From Pseudomonadota bacterium (GTDB taxonomy: Bacteria; Myxococcota; Myxococcia; Myxococcales; Myxococcaceae): a stretch of 64,000 bases of DNA. The first letter of the stretch is position 1. The number at the start of each line of letters is the position of its first letter. The DNA lies in the NCBI GenBank assembly GCA_023423535.1, contig JAFAFL010000109.1:124001-188000 (forward strand), read 5' to 3'. Below the pieces are notes generated by a model. That model saw only the letters and a program-made list of their open reading frames with translations, did no database searches and was not told the origin of the DNA. Position numbers and translations under genes: made by a program. Of the stretch, positions 1 to 8,410 are shown one piece after another.

Positions 1-726
1 GGGCAGCAGCGGACGCGGAAGAGGGGCACGCTCGCGGAGCAGTCGCGCTAGAGCGTCGAACTTCGCCTCGCGCGTTTCATCGAAGGGGCGTCCGACCTGC
101 GCCGCAGCAAGCCCTGCGTGGCTCGTTTCGACCTCACGCGTCCCCTGGGCCGCGCCGATGATCTGGTCAAGGTGAGCGAACTCCTCCTGAAGGCCGAGCG
201 CCTCTGCGATCTCTTTCGCTCGGTCCCTGAACTCGTTCAGTCGCGCCACCCCTTCGACGCGAAGGAGCCGCATCACCCACTCATGCAGTTCCTCGGTGGT
301 CAGCGTCCTCGGGGGCCGTCCCTTGACCGAACGGGAGGGCCGAAGATTCTCGACCAGCGCTCGCGGTCGAGAACAGACGAAGAGGCCGTGAGCGAATGGC
401 AGGTCGTCGGCCAGTGGGCCATGGCCTGTGCGAGGGACAATCACGAGGCCGGGTAGCTCCAGGGGCCGAGTCCTCGGGTGAATGACGAAGAGGAAGCCGC
501 CTTCATCCGGGCGCATCAAGGGGACCGAACGGTCCGCGATGAGGGCGCCCGGGAAGAAGTGGCCGGTCACTTGGACGAAGTGGTCACGCACCAATTTCGC
601 CGGGTCCGTCACCAGGTCGGTGGTGTAGAGCCCCCGCGCAATCCGACGGGCCCGTCCCGCCCGCACCTCACGACTCCACGTCCCGGCAGTCGACGCGTTC
701 GTGAAGGTGATGGACGACGACCCCAT
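1..726 (-). CDS. Fic family protein with AbiEi-like N-terminus, cut by the left window edge
   Basis: Only the first 242 codons are in the window; the frame stays open to base 1. I translated it by hand. The first ~100 residues (VRAGRARRIARGLYTTDL, then DHFVQVTGHFFPGALIADRS) look like the short winged-helix AbiEi-antitoxin-like module. Residues ~150-240 (LLRVEGVARLNEFRDRAKE and a helical lead-in) resemble the stretch that precedes the Fic AMP-transferase domain in known fusions. The Fic core motif HPFx(D/E)GN would lie outside the window, so the catalytic call is inferred. ATG at 726 is the simplest start; an in-frame TTG at 774, directly after an in-frame TAG, would add 16 residues. No good ribosome site precedes either. 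GC is visibly lower than in neighbours, which fits a mobile or accessory gene. It could be a type IV antitoxin fused to another toxin. Confidence 0.55.
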   Translation of the reverse strand, partial: MGSSSITFTNASTAGTWSREVRAGRARRIARGLYTTDLVTDPAKLVRDHFVQVTGHFFPGALIADRSVPLMRPDEGGFLFVIHPRTRPLELPGLVIVPRTGHGPLADDLPFAHGLFVCSRPRALVENLRPSRSVKGRPPRTLTTEELHEWVMRLLRVEGVARLNEFRDRAKEIAEALGLQEEFAHLDQIIGAAQGTREVETSHAGLAAAQVGRPFDETREAKFDALARLLRERAPLPRPLLP

Positions 727-790
727 GAGGAAAGGAGTCTGCTCGGGCCTCTTGAGCGTGGCAACAAACTGCAACTAGGAATTGTCAAGG

Positions 791-861
791 ACAACAAGTG
801 TCATCTAAGCGCGAACAACCGCCATCTAAGGCCCCGCTGCCGCAGACAACTGCGATCTAAG
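791..861. repeat. Three 16-bp direct repeats upstream of the Fic-like gene
   Basis: Three copies of a 16-mer, ACAA(G/C)(C/T)G(C/T)(C/G)ATCTAAG, end at 809, 830 and 861. Copies are 794-809, 815-830 and 846-861. The end-to-end distances of 21 and 31 bp equal about two and three helical turns, so a protein bound to each would sit on one face. A weaker fourth copy lies at 764-779, another 30 bp away. The array sits just upstream of the leftward Fic/AbiEi-like gene, and copy 3 contains the stop codon of the MscS gene. AbiEi-type proteins autoregulate by binding repeats near their promoter, so an operator array is one reading. Multiple terminal repeats of a decayed IS21-type element is another. Confidence 0.7.
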
Positions 862-1921
862 CCCTCACCGGGTCGCCCACCGCTCGCCCTGTCACCCTCC
901 GCGCCTCCCTCTCCCGCAGCGGCCTCTCCAGTCGGTCGCGGATGAGGAGGATGAGGTCGCGCTGCGCCTCCCTCCGGCTGGTGGCCTTGCGCAGCCAGAG
1001 GGACGCCTTGAGCTGCAGGCCTCCGGGCGAGCCGGCCATCCACACGTGCGGTGGGAGGGCGTCGGAGACGTCGGGGTGGGCGCGGAGGTCGGCCTCGATG
1101 AGGTCGCACGCTTCGCGCAGCGTCTCGGTCTTGAGTTCGCGCGGGACCGGCACCACGAGCTCCAGCCGGCGACGGTCCGCGGCGGAGAGGTTCTCCACGC
1201 GGAGGTCACCCACCCGCACGTTCGAGATGTGCACCCGCGTGTGCCCGCGCGTCTCCAGCGTCACGTGCGAGAGGGTGATGGAGAGCACCGTGCCCTCCGC
1301 CGCGATGCCGCCTCGGAACTCCTCCAGGCGCACGCGGTCTCCGAGCCGGAAGGGCGGATCGACGACCATGTTCCCGAACGCGAACGCGTTGCGCAGCGGA
1401 TCGCGCGCCGCGAAGGCGAGACCCGCGCCCACACCACCGAGCAGCAGGTAGAGCTGTCCGGCCGCGCCGAACTTCACCGCCACGGTGATCGCCGCGCCGA
1501 CCCAGACCATCACCTTCCCGAGGTTCCTCATCGACAGCAGCGCCGCGCGCGCCACCGCGTTGTGACGCAAGCGCACGCTGTGCTCGCCGGTCGTCCAGAA
1601 CACGTCCAGCGAACGAGAGAAGAGCCAGAACCCGCCGACGATCGCCACGACCTCCGCGGCGAAGGTGAGCACGTCCGGGTCCCCGGCGATCGGGCGCATG
1701 ATGAAGATCGCGCTCACCGCCAGCACCAGCATCGCCATGGGCGCCGAGAGCCGCTCGAGCCCGTGCAGCCCCAGCCGCGTCGAGCCCTTCAGCCGCTTCG
1801 CGAGGGTCCGCCCGAGAAAGAAGGTGATCAGCGCGATGAGCAGCACGATCCCCAGCGCAAGGAAGCGCTCGCCCACCGTGGAATGGACGATGTCCGGGAT
1901 CATCTCCACAACGATGCGCAC
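857..1921 (-). CDS. Small-conductance mechanosensitive channel, MscS family
   Basis: A 354-residue inner membrane protein. Hydrophobic helices lie near residues 18-40, 60-78 and 88-105. The pore-lining helix is at about 157-185, with the glycine/alanine pattern LLGGVGAGLAF followed by ARDPLRNAF. The cytoplasmic beta domain follows (FRLGDRVRLEEFRG at ~191) and an alpha/beta domain ends near 330. MscS channels open under membrane tension and release solutes on hypo-osmotic shock. The listed start is GTG at 1921; ATG at 1903 is also possible and neither has a clear ribosome site. The stop codon lies inside a 16-bp direct repeat, so the last residues may have been rewritten by a rearrangement. 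Upstream on the same strand, 73 bp away, is the metallophosphoesterase. Confidence 0.88.
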   Translation of the reverse strand: MRIVVEMIPDIVHSTVGERFLALGIVLLIALITFFLGRTLAKRLKGSTRLGLHGLERLSAPMAMLVLAVSAIFIMRPIAGDPDVLTFAAEVVAIVGGFWLFSRSLDVFWTTGEHSVRLRHNAVARAALLSMRNLGKVMVWVGAAITVAVKFGAAGQLYLLLGGVGAGLAFAARDPLRNAFAFGNMVVDPPFRLGDRVRLEEFRGGIAAEGTVLSITLSHVTLETRGHTRVHISNVRVGDLRVENLSAADRRRLELVVPVPRELKTETLREACDLIEADLRAHPDVSDALPPHVWMAGSPGGLQLKASLWLRKATSRREAQRDLILLIRDRLERPLREREARRVTGRAVGDPVRA

Positions 1922-1994
1922 GACCCGGCGCGGCTCCCGTCACGGCGTGAAGCGCGAGGGCTCGGTCGGCTGGCGGCTGTGCGAGACGGGTGGG

Positions 1995-3089
1995 CTACTT
2001 CGTCACCGTCCGCGTGTACTGCGTGACGCCCGCGTCGTTGACGAACTCGATCGTCATCGAGCGCCCGCGGATCTCCACCCACACGAGGCCGATTGTCGCC
2101 TCCTGCCACCAGTAGGGGTTGCTGCCGGAGAGCGTGGTGACCTTCGCGCCCGCGCCGCTGACGATGAGCTCGGTGCCCTGACAGGTGCTCTGGAGGTACT
2201 GCCGCGAGTGGTCGTGGCCGGAGAAGTAGAAGTCCGCCTTGCCGCACCAGATCTTGTCCGCGAAGGACTTCACGCTCGCGCCGTTGGCGATGGGGACGAA
2301 CTCGACGCCGTCGTACTTGCCCGCGTTCCCGTGCGGCCCGTTCGAGCGGTAGGGGTGGTGCCCGAGAAGGATCTTCCACGTCGCGGTGGACTGCGCGAGC
2401 CACTGCGCCACGTCCTGCTCCTGCTGCGCATCGAGGTTGAACATCTGCATGTTCGTGTCGAGCGCGAAGAACTCCACGTGCTCCTTCACGAAGCGGTAGT
2501 ACGCCGCCGGCAGCTTCCACTTGGTGCTCTTCTGCGTGTAGGCGATCTGGTGCGCGCCCTTGCCGAAGTCGGTGCCCGCGCCGTCGCCGCCGTAGTCGTG
2601 GTTCCCCAGCACCACGTAGAAGGGCAGGTTCACGCTCGCGTAGGGCAGCTCGAACTTGTCCTGCATCTGCACGTCGTCCGGGCTGCTGATGCCCGACTCG
2701 TAGATGTTGTCCCCGAGCATCACCACGAAGTCGCAGCCGCTCTGCGCGCACTTCTGCGAGATCGCGCTCGCCACCGCGTACTGCCCGGTGCCCCCCGTCC
2801 CGGTGTCGCCGATCGCCACGAAGCGCACCACCGGCTCGGGAGTGCCCGCGTCCGTCGGCGTGTGACCTGCGTCGTCGAGCGAGCCCGCGTCGGTGATCAG
2901 GCCCGCGTCCGCCAGGGGATCGCCGGCGTCTGTCTCGACCACGCCCGCATCGAGGAGGTCTTCGCCCGCGTCTTCGCCACCCGTGACCGGTGGGACTCCC
3001 GCATCGGTCTCCACCACAGGCGCGACGAAGGGCGAACACGCGGAGGACACCGCGAGGGCTGCGAGGAAGACGAGCGCGCGCAGGCGCAT
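1995..3089 (-). CDS. Secreted calcineurin-like metallophosphoesterase lipoprotein
   Basis: 364 residues from ATG 3089, chosen because it begins a lipoprotein signal (MRLRALVFLAALAVSSAC). After the Cys comes a low-complexity linker rich in Asp-Ala-Gly, common in myxobacterial lipoproteins. The enzyme domain carries the metallophosphoesterase metal ligands in order: AIGDTG (GDxx), VMLGDNIY (GDxxY), LGNHDY (GNH[DE]), LGHHPY, and FSGHDHSRQ (GHxH). This arrangement resembles purple-acid-phosphatase-type enzymes that hydrolyse phosphomonoesters with two metal ions outside the cytoplasm. The substrate is not evident. No partner genes are adjacent. A longer frame runs upstream to 3227 but has no signal peptide and is unlikely to be translated. 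Confidence 0.88.
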   Translation of the reverse strand: MRLRALVFLAALAVSSACSPFVAPVVETDAGVPPVTGGEDAGEDLLDAGVVETDAGDPLADAGLITDAGSLDDAGHTPTDAGTPEPVVRFVAIGDTGTGGTGQYAVASAISQKCAQSGCDFVVMLGDNIYESGISSPDDVQMQDKFELPYASVNLPFYVVLGNHDYGGDGAGTDFGKGAHQIAYTQKSTKWKLPAAYYRFVKEHVEFFALDTNMQMFNLDAQQEQDVAQWLAQSTATWKILLGHHPYRSNGPHGNAGKYDGVEFVPIANGASVKSFADKIWCGKADFYFSGHDHSRQYLQSTCQGTELIVSGAGAKVTTLSGSNPYWWQEATIGLVWVEIRGRSMTIEFVNDAGVTQYTRTVTK

Positions 3090-3132
3090 AGGGAGGTGCT
3101 CCGGAAACGGGGAGAGAACGACGGCGGTATAG

Positions 3133-3291
3133 CCGAGGAGCGAGGTCGGGCTCCAACCGGCTTCCGCTGGTGCCGGCAGCCAGTCCTGCGAGGCCGTCTC
3201 CGGCACCGGCCGCTTCACCGGCGCCACCGAGGCTCGGATCTATGGGGAGGGCTACATCGTCGGCGGTGCGCGCTCGCTCAACGCGAACTGA
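3133..3291 (+). pseudogene. Possible 3' remnant of a lost gene in the 3090-3411 gap
   Basis: The 322-bp gap between the phosphoesterase and the GspC-like gene has no complete gene. A 52-codon frame runs from just after a TAG at 3130-3132 to the TGA at 3289-3291 with no usable start. Its translation looks protein-like at the end (SCEAVSGTGRFTGATEAR, then YGEGYIVGGARSLNAN). I do not recognise the family. It may be the tail of a gene whose front was deleted, or chance in GC-rich DNA. I see nothing else definite in the gap. Confidence 0.25.
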
Positions 3292-3411
3292 AGGGTCACC
3301 GCGTCACGCGTGCGCGAGAGGGCCTGACATCCTGTCGCACCGGCCTCGCAGCTGCGGGGCTCCGGCTCCTCTGCGCGCGCAGGCGGCACCCTGTTTGCTC
3401 GATGCGCCCGC

Positions 3412-4248
3412 GTGCGCTCGGACCCGACCGTGACGACGTGGATCGCCCTGCCGCTCGGGGCGTGTGTGCTGCTCGCCCTCTGCGTGGTCGCGCTCGCGAT
3501 GCGGCTGCCGGCGTCGGCAGTCGATGCCCTTGAAGACCCGGTGGCGCCCGCTCCGGTGGAACGCGCTCACGTGCAGCCTGAAACGAAGCCGAAGCAGAAG
3601 CCGCCGCGCGCGCCGCTGACGAAGGTGATCCCGGCGGAACTCCCGCTCGTTCTGCGCGGCACGCTCTGCGATCGCGATCCGCTGCTGTCGCTGGCGGCGG
3701 TAGAGGGGCTCGACGACGGGCGCGCGCGATCGATCAAGCTCGGAGATCGGATCGACGGCGCGGAGGTCGTCGCCATTGAACGGACTCGGGTGCTCTTCCA
3801 GCGCGGCGAGGAGTCTGTGGTGGAGGAGCTCGTACTCGGCGCTCGTCCGGCGCGGGGTTCGTCCCGGCCGGTCGCACGGACAGATCCTCCGCGCGCGGAC
3901 CTCGCCATCCGCCAGCGCGCTCTCGGCGAGTTCGAGCTTTCACGGCAAGAGCTCTCGAGGCTATCGGAGCGCGAAGATCTTCGATTGATACGCGAGGTCC
4001 AGGTCGTGCCCGCGTTTGAAGCGGGCCGGGCGGTCGGCTTCAAATTCTCGCGCATCGCGGCGGGCTCGGTGGCCGAGAGGCTCGGGCTGCGACAGGGCGA
4101 CGTGGTGCGGCGGGTGAACGGGGTGGCGCTCGACTCGCCGGAGCGCGTGCTGGAGCTCTACCCACAGCTTCGTGACGCGACGCGGATCGAACTGGAGGTC
4201 GGACGAGGCGGCGGGACGACCCGGTTGACGTACGTGCTCTCTCCCTGA
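3412..4248 (+). CDS. GspC-like inner membrane protein with C-terminal PDZ domain
   Basis: 278 residues from GTG 3412. One transmembrane helix near the N-terminus (WIALPLGACVLLALCVVAL, residues ~10-29) is followed by a Pro/Lys/Gln-rich spacer. Residues ~70-135 form a beta-rich homology region typical of type II secretion GspC (LVLRGTLCDRDPLLSLAAVE; KLGDRIDGAEVVAIER). A PDZ domain occupies ~195-278 (GFKFSRIAAGSVAERLGLRQ, GDVVRRVNGV). In type II secretion GspC links the inner membrane assembly to the GspD secretin. No other secretion genes are in the window, so this is an orphan copy or works with a distant locus. The single Cys-containing homology region and overall length fit the family. Confidence 0.75.
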   Translation: MRSDPTVTTWIALPLGACVLLALCVVALAMRLPASAVDALEDPVAPAPVERAHVQPETKPKQKPPRAPLTKVIPAELPLVLRGTLCDRDPLLSLAAVEGLDDGRARSIKLGDRIDGAEVVAIERTRVLFQRGEESVVEELVLGARPARGSSRPVARTDPPRADLAIRQRALGEFELSRQELSRLSEREDLRLIREVQVVPAFEAGRAVGFKFSRIAAGSVAERLGLRQGDVVRRVNGVALDSPERVLELYPQLRDATRIELEVGRGGGTTRLTYVLSP

Positions 4249-4413
4249 CCCGCCCCACCCAGCAGCCGGCCTGCCGGGCACGCACCGTGCAGAATCTGCG
4301 CGCCGGTCGCGCGTCGCACCCCGTGAGAGCAGTGAAAACGGGGACTTGTCAGGAGCCATGACGGGGCGATCAGGGCACCGCTGTCGCGGTTCCCGCGGAA
4401 GGGGAGGCACGTG

Positions 4414-6420
4414 ATGAACAGGTGGACGCTGGCAGTCGTGACGATGGGACTGGGGTTCTCGGCCGCCCTCTCCGGCTGCGAACAGAAGTCACCCGCGGCG
4501 TGGCAGGCCTCGCAGGGCTCCATCGCGCTCTCCAGCGACGACTCCCTCATCTACGCGGTGGACACCGACAACGAGCTCGTCGCGGTGGTGGACGCGGACA
4601 GCCACAAGAAGCTCGCGGAGGTGAAGGTCGGCGCGGCGCCGGAGTTCATCACCGTCGGCCCGGACGACACGCTCTACGTCGCCAACCGGGGCGGTCGCAG
4701 CGTCAGCGTCATCCGAAAGGGCGACTGGCAGGAGGCCGCCCGGATCCCGGTGGGCGTGGAGCCTGTGGCGCTCGCGCTCTCGCCTGACGGCAAGACCCTC
4801 TACGTCGTCAACGGGACTTCGCTCGAGTCCTCCGAGTACGGAACCCTCACCGCGGTGGACACCGCCAGCCTGCAGCCGAAGTGGGACCTCCCGCTCGGCG
4901 AGGAGCCGCGCGGCATCGCGCTCTTCGACGGCGGGCGCACCGCGCTGGTCACCCTCTACAAGAAGGGCGACGTGGTGAAGGTGGACCTGACGAAGCCGGA
5001 GGTGGTGAGGGACAACTCGCAGCTCGGCGCGCAGCGGAAGGGCCTCACCTACGAGAGCGCCAACGGCACCGCGGGCGCGGGCGCGGGCGGCGGCATCACC
5101 ACCCGGTTCCAGCCGCGCGCGGCCGCCTCGGTCACCGCGCATCCGGAGGGGGACGCGGCCTACACCACCGTCATCTGGTCTCGCGAGGACCCCATCACCG
5201 CGCAGCCGAACAGCTTCGGCGGCTATTACGGGTCCGGCGGTCCCTGCAACTCGGGCTCGGTGGCGACGGCGGGCATCGTGACCTACGACCCGGACGATGC
5301 GTCGCCGGTGACCGACGACCTCTCGGACTGCTTCGGCAGCGCGGCCACGCAGGACAAGTCGTTCCCGCCCACCACGCTCGTCGGGCCGACGACCTCCAGC
5401 AACAACGGCAGCTCGTTCGGGACGGAGCCGGTGCAGGGCCCGGTGGCGACGGTGCTCGATCCCACGGGCACGTGGATGTTCGTGCTCAACCGCGAGTCGC
5501 AGAACGTGGCGGTGCTGCCCACGCGGCGCCGCGGCGGTGACGACCTCTTCGCCAGCGCGGGGACGACGATCCGGGATCTCGTTCCGGTGGGCCGCGGCGC
5601 CAACGGCATCGCCATCCGGCGGGATGGGGTGAAGGCGTACGTCTACAACCAGTTCGACCACAGCATCACGGTGCTCCAGGCGCAGAACAAGAACGTGGTG
5701 CGCGGCGAGACCATCCGCGTGGCCGAGGACGTGCTCGACCCCAACGTGGCGCAGGGAAGGGCGATGTTCTTCAGCGCGCTCGACACCCGCATCAACAACC
5801 CCATCACCACCGCGGTCTCCTGCAACACCTGCCACAGCGAGGGCGGCCGCGAGGACGGTCACGTCTGGGGCTTCCCCGACGGCAACCGGCAGACCCCCGC
5901 GCTGATCGGCCGCCGCATGGGCGAGACCGCGCCGTTCCACTGGACCGGCGAGTTCGGGACCATGAAGGACTTCATGGACCACACCGCGGTGCTGCGCATG
6001 GGCGGCGAGGGCGTCGGCGCGGCGGAGCTGTCCAGGCTCGAGGCCTACATGAACTGGGCGGCGCCGCCGGAGAACCCGCACGCGCTCGCGCAGCCCTCCG
6101 AGGCGCAGGTCCGCGGCGCGCAGGTCTTCCAGCAGGCCGGCTGCAGCGACTGCCACCAGGGTCAGGCGCGCACCGACAACAAGAACCACGACGTGGGCAC
6201 CCTGCGCGAGGCCGACGTGCACCCCACGCTCGGGCGCCTGAAGGACCTCAACACGCCGTCGCTGCTCGGCCTCGCGCGCTCGGCGCCGTACCTCCACGAC
6301 GGCAGCGCGAAGACCCTCCGCGAGCGCATCGTGAACAACCCCGGCGACCTCCACGGCAAGACGTCCGGCCTCTCGGCGCAGCAGGTGGACGACCTCGTCG
6401 AGTACCTCAAGACTCTGTAG
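4414..6420 (+). CDS. Lipoprotein with YVTN-type beta-propeller and di-heme cytochrome c domain
   Basis: 668 residues from ATG 4414, which sits 6 bases after a strong GGGGAGG site; a GTG three bases earlier is in frame. The signal ends in a lipobox (FSAALSGC). Residues ~35-440 are repeats of the surface-layer YVTN/NHL propeller type (LYVANRGGRSVSVI; LALSPDGKTLYVVNG; WMFVLNRESQNVAVL). The C-terminal ~220 residues hold two haem c attachment sites, CNTCH and CSDCH, in the pattern of MauG/di-haem cytochrome c peroxidases, with a likely distal Met or His downstream of each. The protein is probably periplasmic or on the outer membrane, doing redox work. The next gene starts 9 bases after its stop, so the two are likely co-transcribed. 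Confidence 0.85.
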   Translation: MNRWTLAVVTMGLGFSAALSGCEQKSPAAWQASQGSIALSSDDSLIYAVDTDNELVAVVDADSHKKLAEVKVGAAPEFITVGPDDTLYVANRGGRSVSVIRKGDWQEAARIPVGVEPVALALSPDGKTLYVVNGTSLESSEYGTLTAVDTASLQPKWDLPLGEEPRGIALFDGGRTALVTLYKKGDVVKVDLTKPEVVRDNSQLGAQRKGLTYESANGTAGAGAGGGITTRFQPRAAASVTAHPEGDAAYTTVIWSREDPITAQPNSFGGYYGSGGPCNSGSVATAGIVTYDPDDASPVTDDLSDCFGSAATQDKSFPPTTLVGPTTSSNNGSSFGTEPVQGPVATVLDPTGTWMFVLNRESQNVAVLPTRRRGGDDLFASAGTTIRDLVPVGRGANGIAIRRDGVKAYVYNQFDHSITVLQAQNKNVVRGETIRVAEDVLDPNVAQGRAMFFSALDTRINNPITTAVSCNTCHSEGGREDGHVWGFPDGNRQTPALIGRRMGETAPFHWTGEFGTMKDFMDHTAVLRMGGEGVGAAELSRLEAYMNWAAPPENPHALAQPSEAQVRGAQVFQQAGCSDCHQGQARTDNKNHDVGTLREADVHPTLGRLKDLNTPSLLGLARSAPYLHDGSAKTLRERIVNNPGDLHGKTSGLSAQQVDDLVEYLKTL

Positions 6421-6429
6421 GGTCCGCCC

Positions 6430-7293
6430 ATGGGCCTGAGCGGTTGGGTGCGTGCGGTGGGGATGGCGGTCGCGCTGGTGCTGCCGGTGACCGCCGCCGC
6501 TCAAGAGGAGGACTTCATCCCCTGGACGCCTCCTCCCGCCGAGGAACGTCCCTCCGCGCCCACTCCGCCCTCGCCGCCGCCCCCGCCTCCGTCCGCTCCG
6601 CCGGCTGCCCGCGAGCCGCTGCCGGCGCCCAGTCCCTCTCCGCGGGTGGAAGCGCGGCGCGGGCCCCGCCAGCCGAAGCCCGAGGACTTCAACCGGGTGA
6701 GCCTCTTCGGCGCGCCGACGTTGGGGACGGGGAAGGGCGCGCTGGGCGTGTACCTCGGCTTTCCGCTCGTGGGCGTGCGCGGCGCGTTCGGGGTGGCGGA
6801 GGGCGTGGACCTGGGGCTCGGGTTCGACAGCTTCTACGGCGTGATGAACGACCTGCGGGCGACCGCGCGGGTGCGGTTGCTCGGAGATGCGCAGCGCGGG
6901 CTCTCGTTCCAGGTGCAGGGCGGCCACGCGTGGTTCGTGCAGCGGCCGGAGACCGAGGAGCGCGGCGCGAGGTGGCTGACCGGGCGCCGGAACTGGAACC
7001 TCGAGCCGGGCCTCGTGGCCTCCTGGCGCGGGGACACGGTGCAGAGCGCTCGGCTCTTCGTCGACCTCCGCTGGCACGTCGCCTTCGACACCGAGCCTTT
7101 CAGCGAGAGGCCACTGGGCGGCGTCCCGCCCTCTGTGGTGGTGGGCCACAACGTGCCCTTCCGCATGGGCGCGGAGTTGCCCTTCACCCCGAAGACCTCG
7201 TTCCTCTTCATGGCCGGGTTCGACATCCACGGCCGGGAGATCGACGCGGCGTTCATGCCCACCGTGTCGGTGGGGCTCGTCTCCGGGCTCTGA
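6430..7293 (+). CDS. Secreted protein of unknown function with Pro-rich linker
   Basis: 287 residues. An N-terminal signal peptide (AVGMAVALVLPVTAAAQ) precedes an acidic/proline-rich linker at ~35-80. The remainder is rich in aromatic and alternating polar/hydrophobic residues (GALGVYLGFPLVGVRGAFG; LGLGFDSFYGVMNDLRAT; FFMAGFDIHGRE-like), which suggests a small outer-membrane beta-barrel or beta-sandwich. It starts 9 bases after the propeller/cytochrome gene and may be its membrane partner. I do not recognise a named family. Confidence 0.6.
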   Translation: MGLSGWVRAVGMAVALVLPVTAAAQEEDFIPWTPPPAEERPSAPTPPSPPPPPPSAPPAAREPLPAPSPSPRVEARRGPRQPKPEDFNRVSLFGAPTLGTGKGALGVYLGFPLVGVRGAFGVAEGVDLGLGFDSFYGVMNDLRATARVRLLGDAQRGLSFQVQGGHAWFVQRPETEERGARWLTGRRNWNLEPGLVASWRGDTVQSARLFVDLRWHVAFDTEPFSERPLGGVPPSVVVGHNVPFRMGAELPFTPKTSFLFMAGFDIHGREIDAAFMPTVSVGLVSGL

Positions 7294-7372
7294 CGCGGTG
7301 CGCCTGCCTGCTCCCGGCGGCGTGACAACGTAGGGGTTTCAACAGCGGCGGCGGTTCCGTATCCTCCCGCCG

Positions 7373-8374
7373 ATGCGCGCCACCGTCATCGGCTCCGGGT
7401 CGTTCGGCACCGCCTGCGCCTCCGTGCTCGCGCAGAACTGCGAACGGGTCTCGCTCTGGGGACGGGACGCGGAGACGGTCGCCGCGATCAACCAGACCCA
7501 CGAGAACGCGCGCTACCTGCCGGGGCTGAAGCTGCCGCCGAACGTGTCGGCCTCCACCGACTTCGAAGAGGCGCTCGCCGGCACGGAGCTGGTGGTGACC
7601 GCGGCGCCGTCTCACGCGATGCGCGAGGTGATGGCGAAGGCCGCGCCGCACCTGCCGAGGCACGTGCCCATCGTCACCGTGACCAAGGGCATCGAGACCG
7701 AGACCCTGATGACCATGACCGAGGTCATGGCCGCGGAGCTCCCCGAGGAGTACCACCCGTACCTCGCGGTGCTCAGCGGGCCCTCGTTCGCGAAGGAGAT
7801 GGTCCAGCGGATGCCCACGGTGGTCACCATCGCCGCGCACTGGGACAAGGTGGCGGCGAAGTGCCAGCGCGCGTTCCAGACGGAGAGCTTTCGCGCCTAC
7901 ACCTCGCTCGACGTCATTGGCGTGCAGGCGGGTGGGGCGCTGAAGAACGTCATCGCCATTGCCGCGGGGATGAGCGACGGGCTGGGCTTCGGTCACAACG
8001 CGCGGGCGGCGATCATCACGCGGGGGCTGGCGGAGATCACGCGCGCGGCGGTGAGGATGGGCGCGAACCCGCTGACGCTGAGCGGGCTGTCGGGGATGGG
8101 AGACCTCGTGCTGACCTGCACCGGCGAGCTGTCGCGGAACCGGCGGGTGGGGCTGGAACTCGGGCGGGGCCGGACGCTGACGCAGATCCTCGAGGACATG
8201 AAGCAGGTGGCCGAGGGCGTGAAGACCGCCCGCGCCGCGTTCGATCTGGAGAAGAAGATCGGCGTCGAGCTGCCCATCTGCCACCAGGTGTACTGCATCA
8301 CCCATGAAGGAAAGAGCGCGCGGGCCGCGGTCGTGGAGTTGATGGGCCGGAGCCCGAAGCCCGAGCTGCTCTAG
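7373..8374 (+). CDS. gpsA: NAD(P)-dependent glycerol-3-phosphate dehydrogenase
   Basis: 333 residues, the usual length. The enzyme reduces dihydroxyacetone phosphate to sn-glycerol 3-phosphate for phospholipid synthesis in the cytoplasm. The N-terminal dinucleotide site GSGSFGTA (residues 7-14) is followed by GRD and the P-loop-like TVTKGIE segment. The substrate-binding motif LSGPSFAKE lies near residue 137 and the catalytic lysine in GGALKNVIAIAAGM near 190. The C-terminal domain carries LSGMGDLVLTCTGELSRNR, a strong GpsA signature. The gene stands alone between a secreted protein and a lipoprotein, so no operon role is suggested. Confidence 0.97.
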   Translation: MRATVIGSGSFGTACASVLAQNCERVSLWGRDAETVAAINQTHENARYLPGLKLPPNVSASTDFEEALAGTELVVTAAPSHAMREVMAKAAPHLPRHVPIVTVTKGIETETLMTMTEVMAAELPEEYHPYLAVLSGPSFAKEMVQRMPTVVTIAAHWDKVAAKCQRAFQTESFRAYTSLDVIGVQAGGALKNVIAIAAGMSDGLGFGHNARAAIITRGLAEITRAAVRMGANPLTLSGLSGMGDLVLTCTGELSRNRRVGLELGRGRTLTQILEDMKQVAEGVKTARAAFDLEKKIGVELPICHQVYCITHEGKSARAAVVELMGRSPKPELL

Positions 8375-8410
8375 CTGTACCCGCCGCCCGGTGCGGCAAG
8401 GGAAAGAACG

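Noticed and set aside
791..861. The three 16-bp repeats as a CRISPR array.
   Set aside because: Repeats are too short, spacers would be 5 and 15 bases, and no cas genes are present.
4489..7230. A 913-codon frame on the minus strand opposite the propeller/cytochrome gene.
   Set aside because: Low-complexity Arg/His/Val/Asp translation without motifs; the + strand genes have signal peptides, haem sites and ribosome sites.
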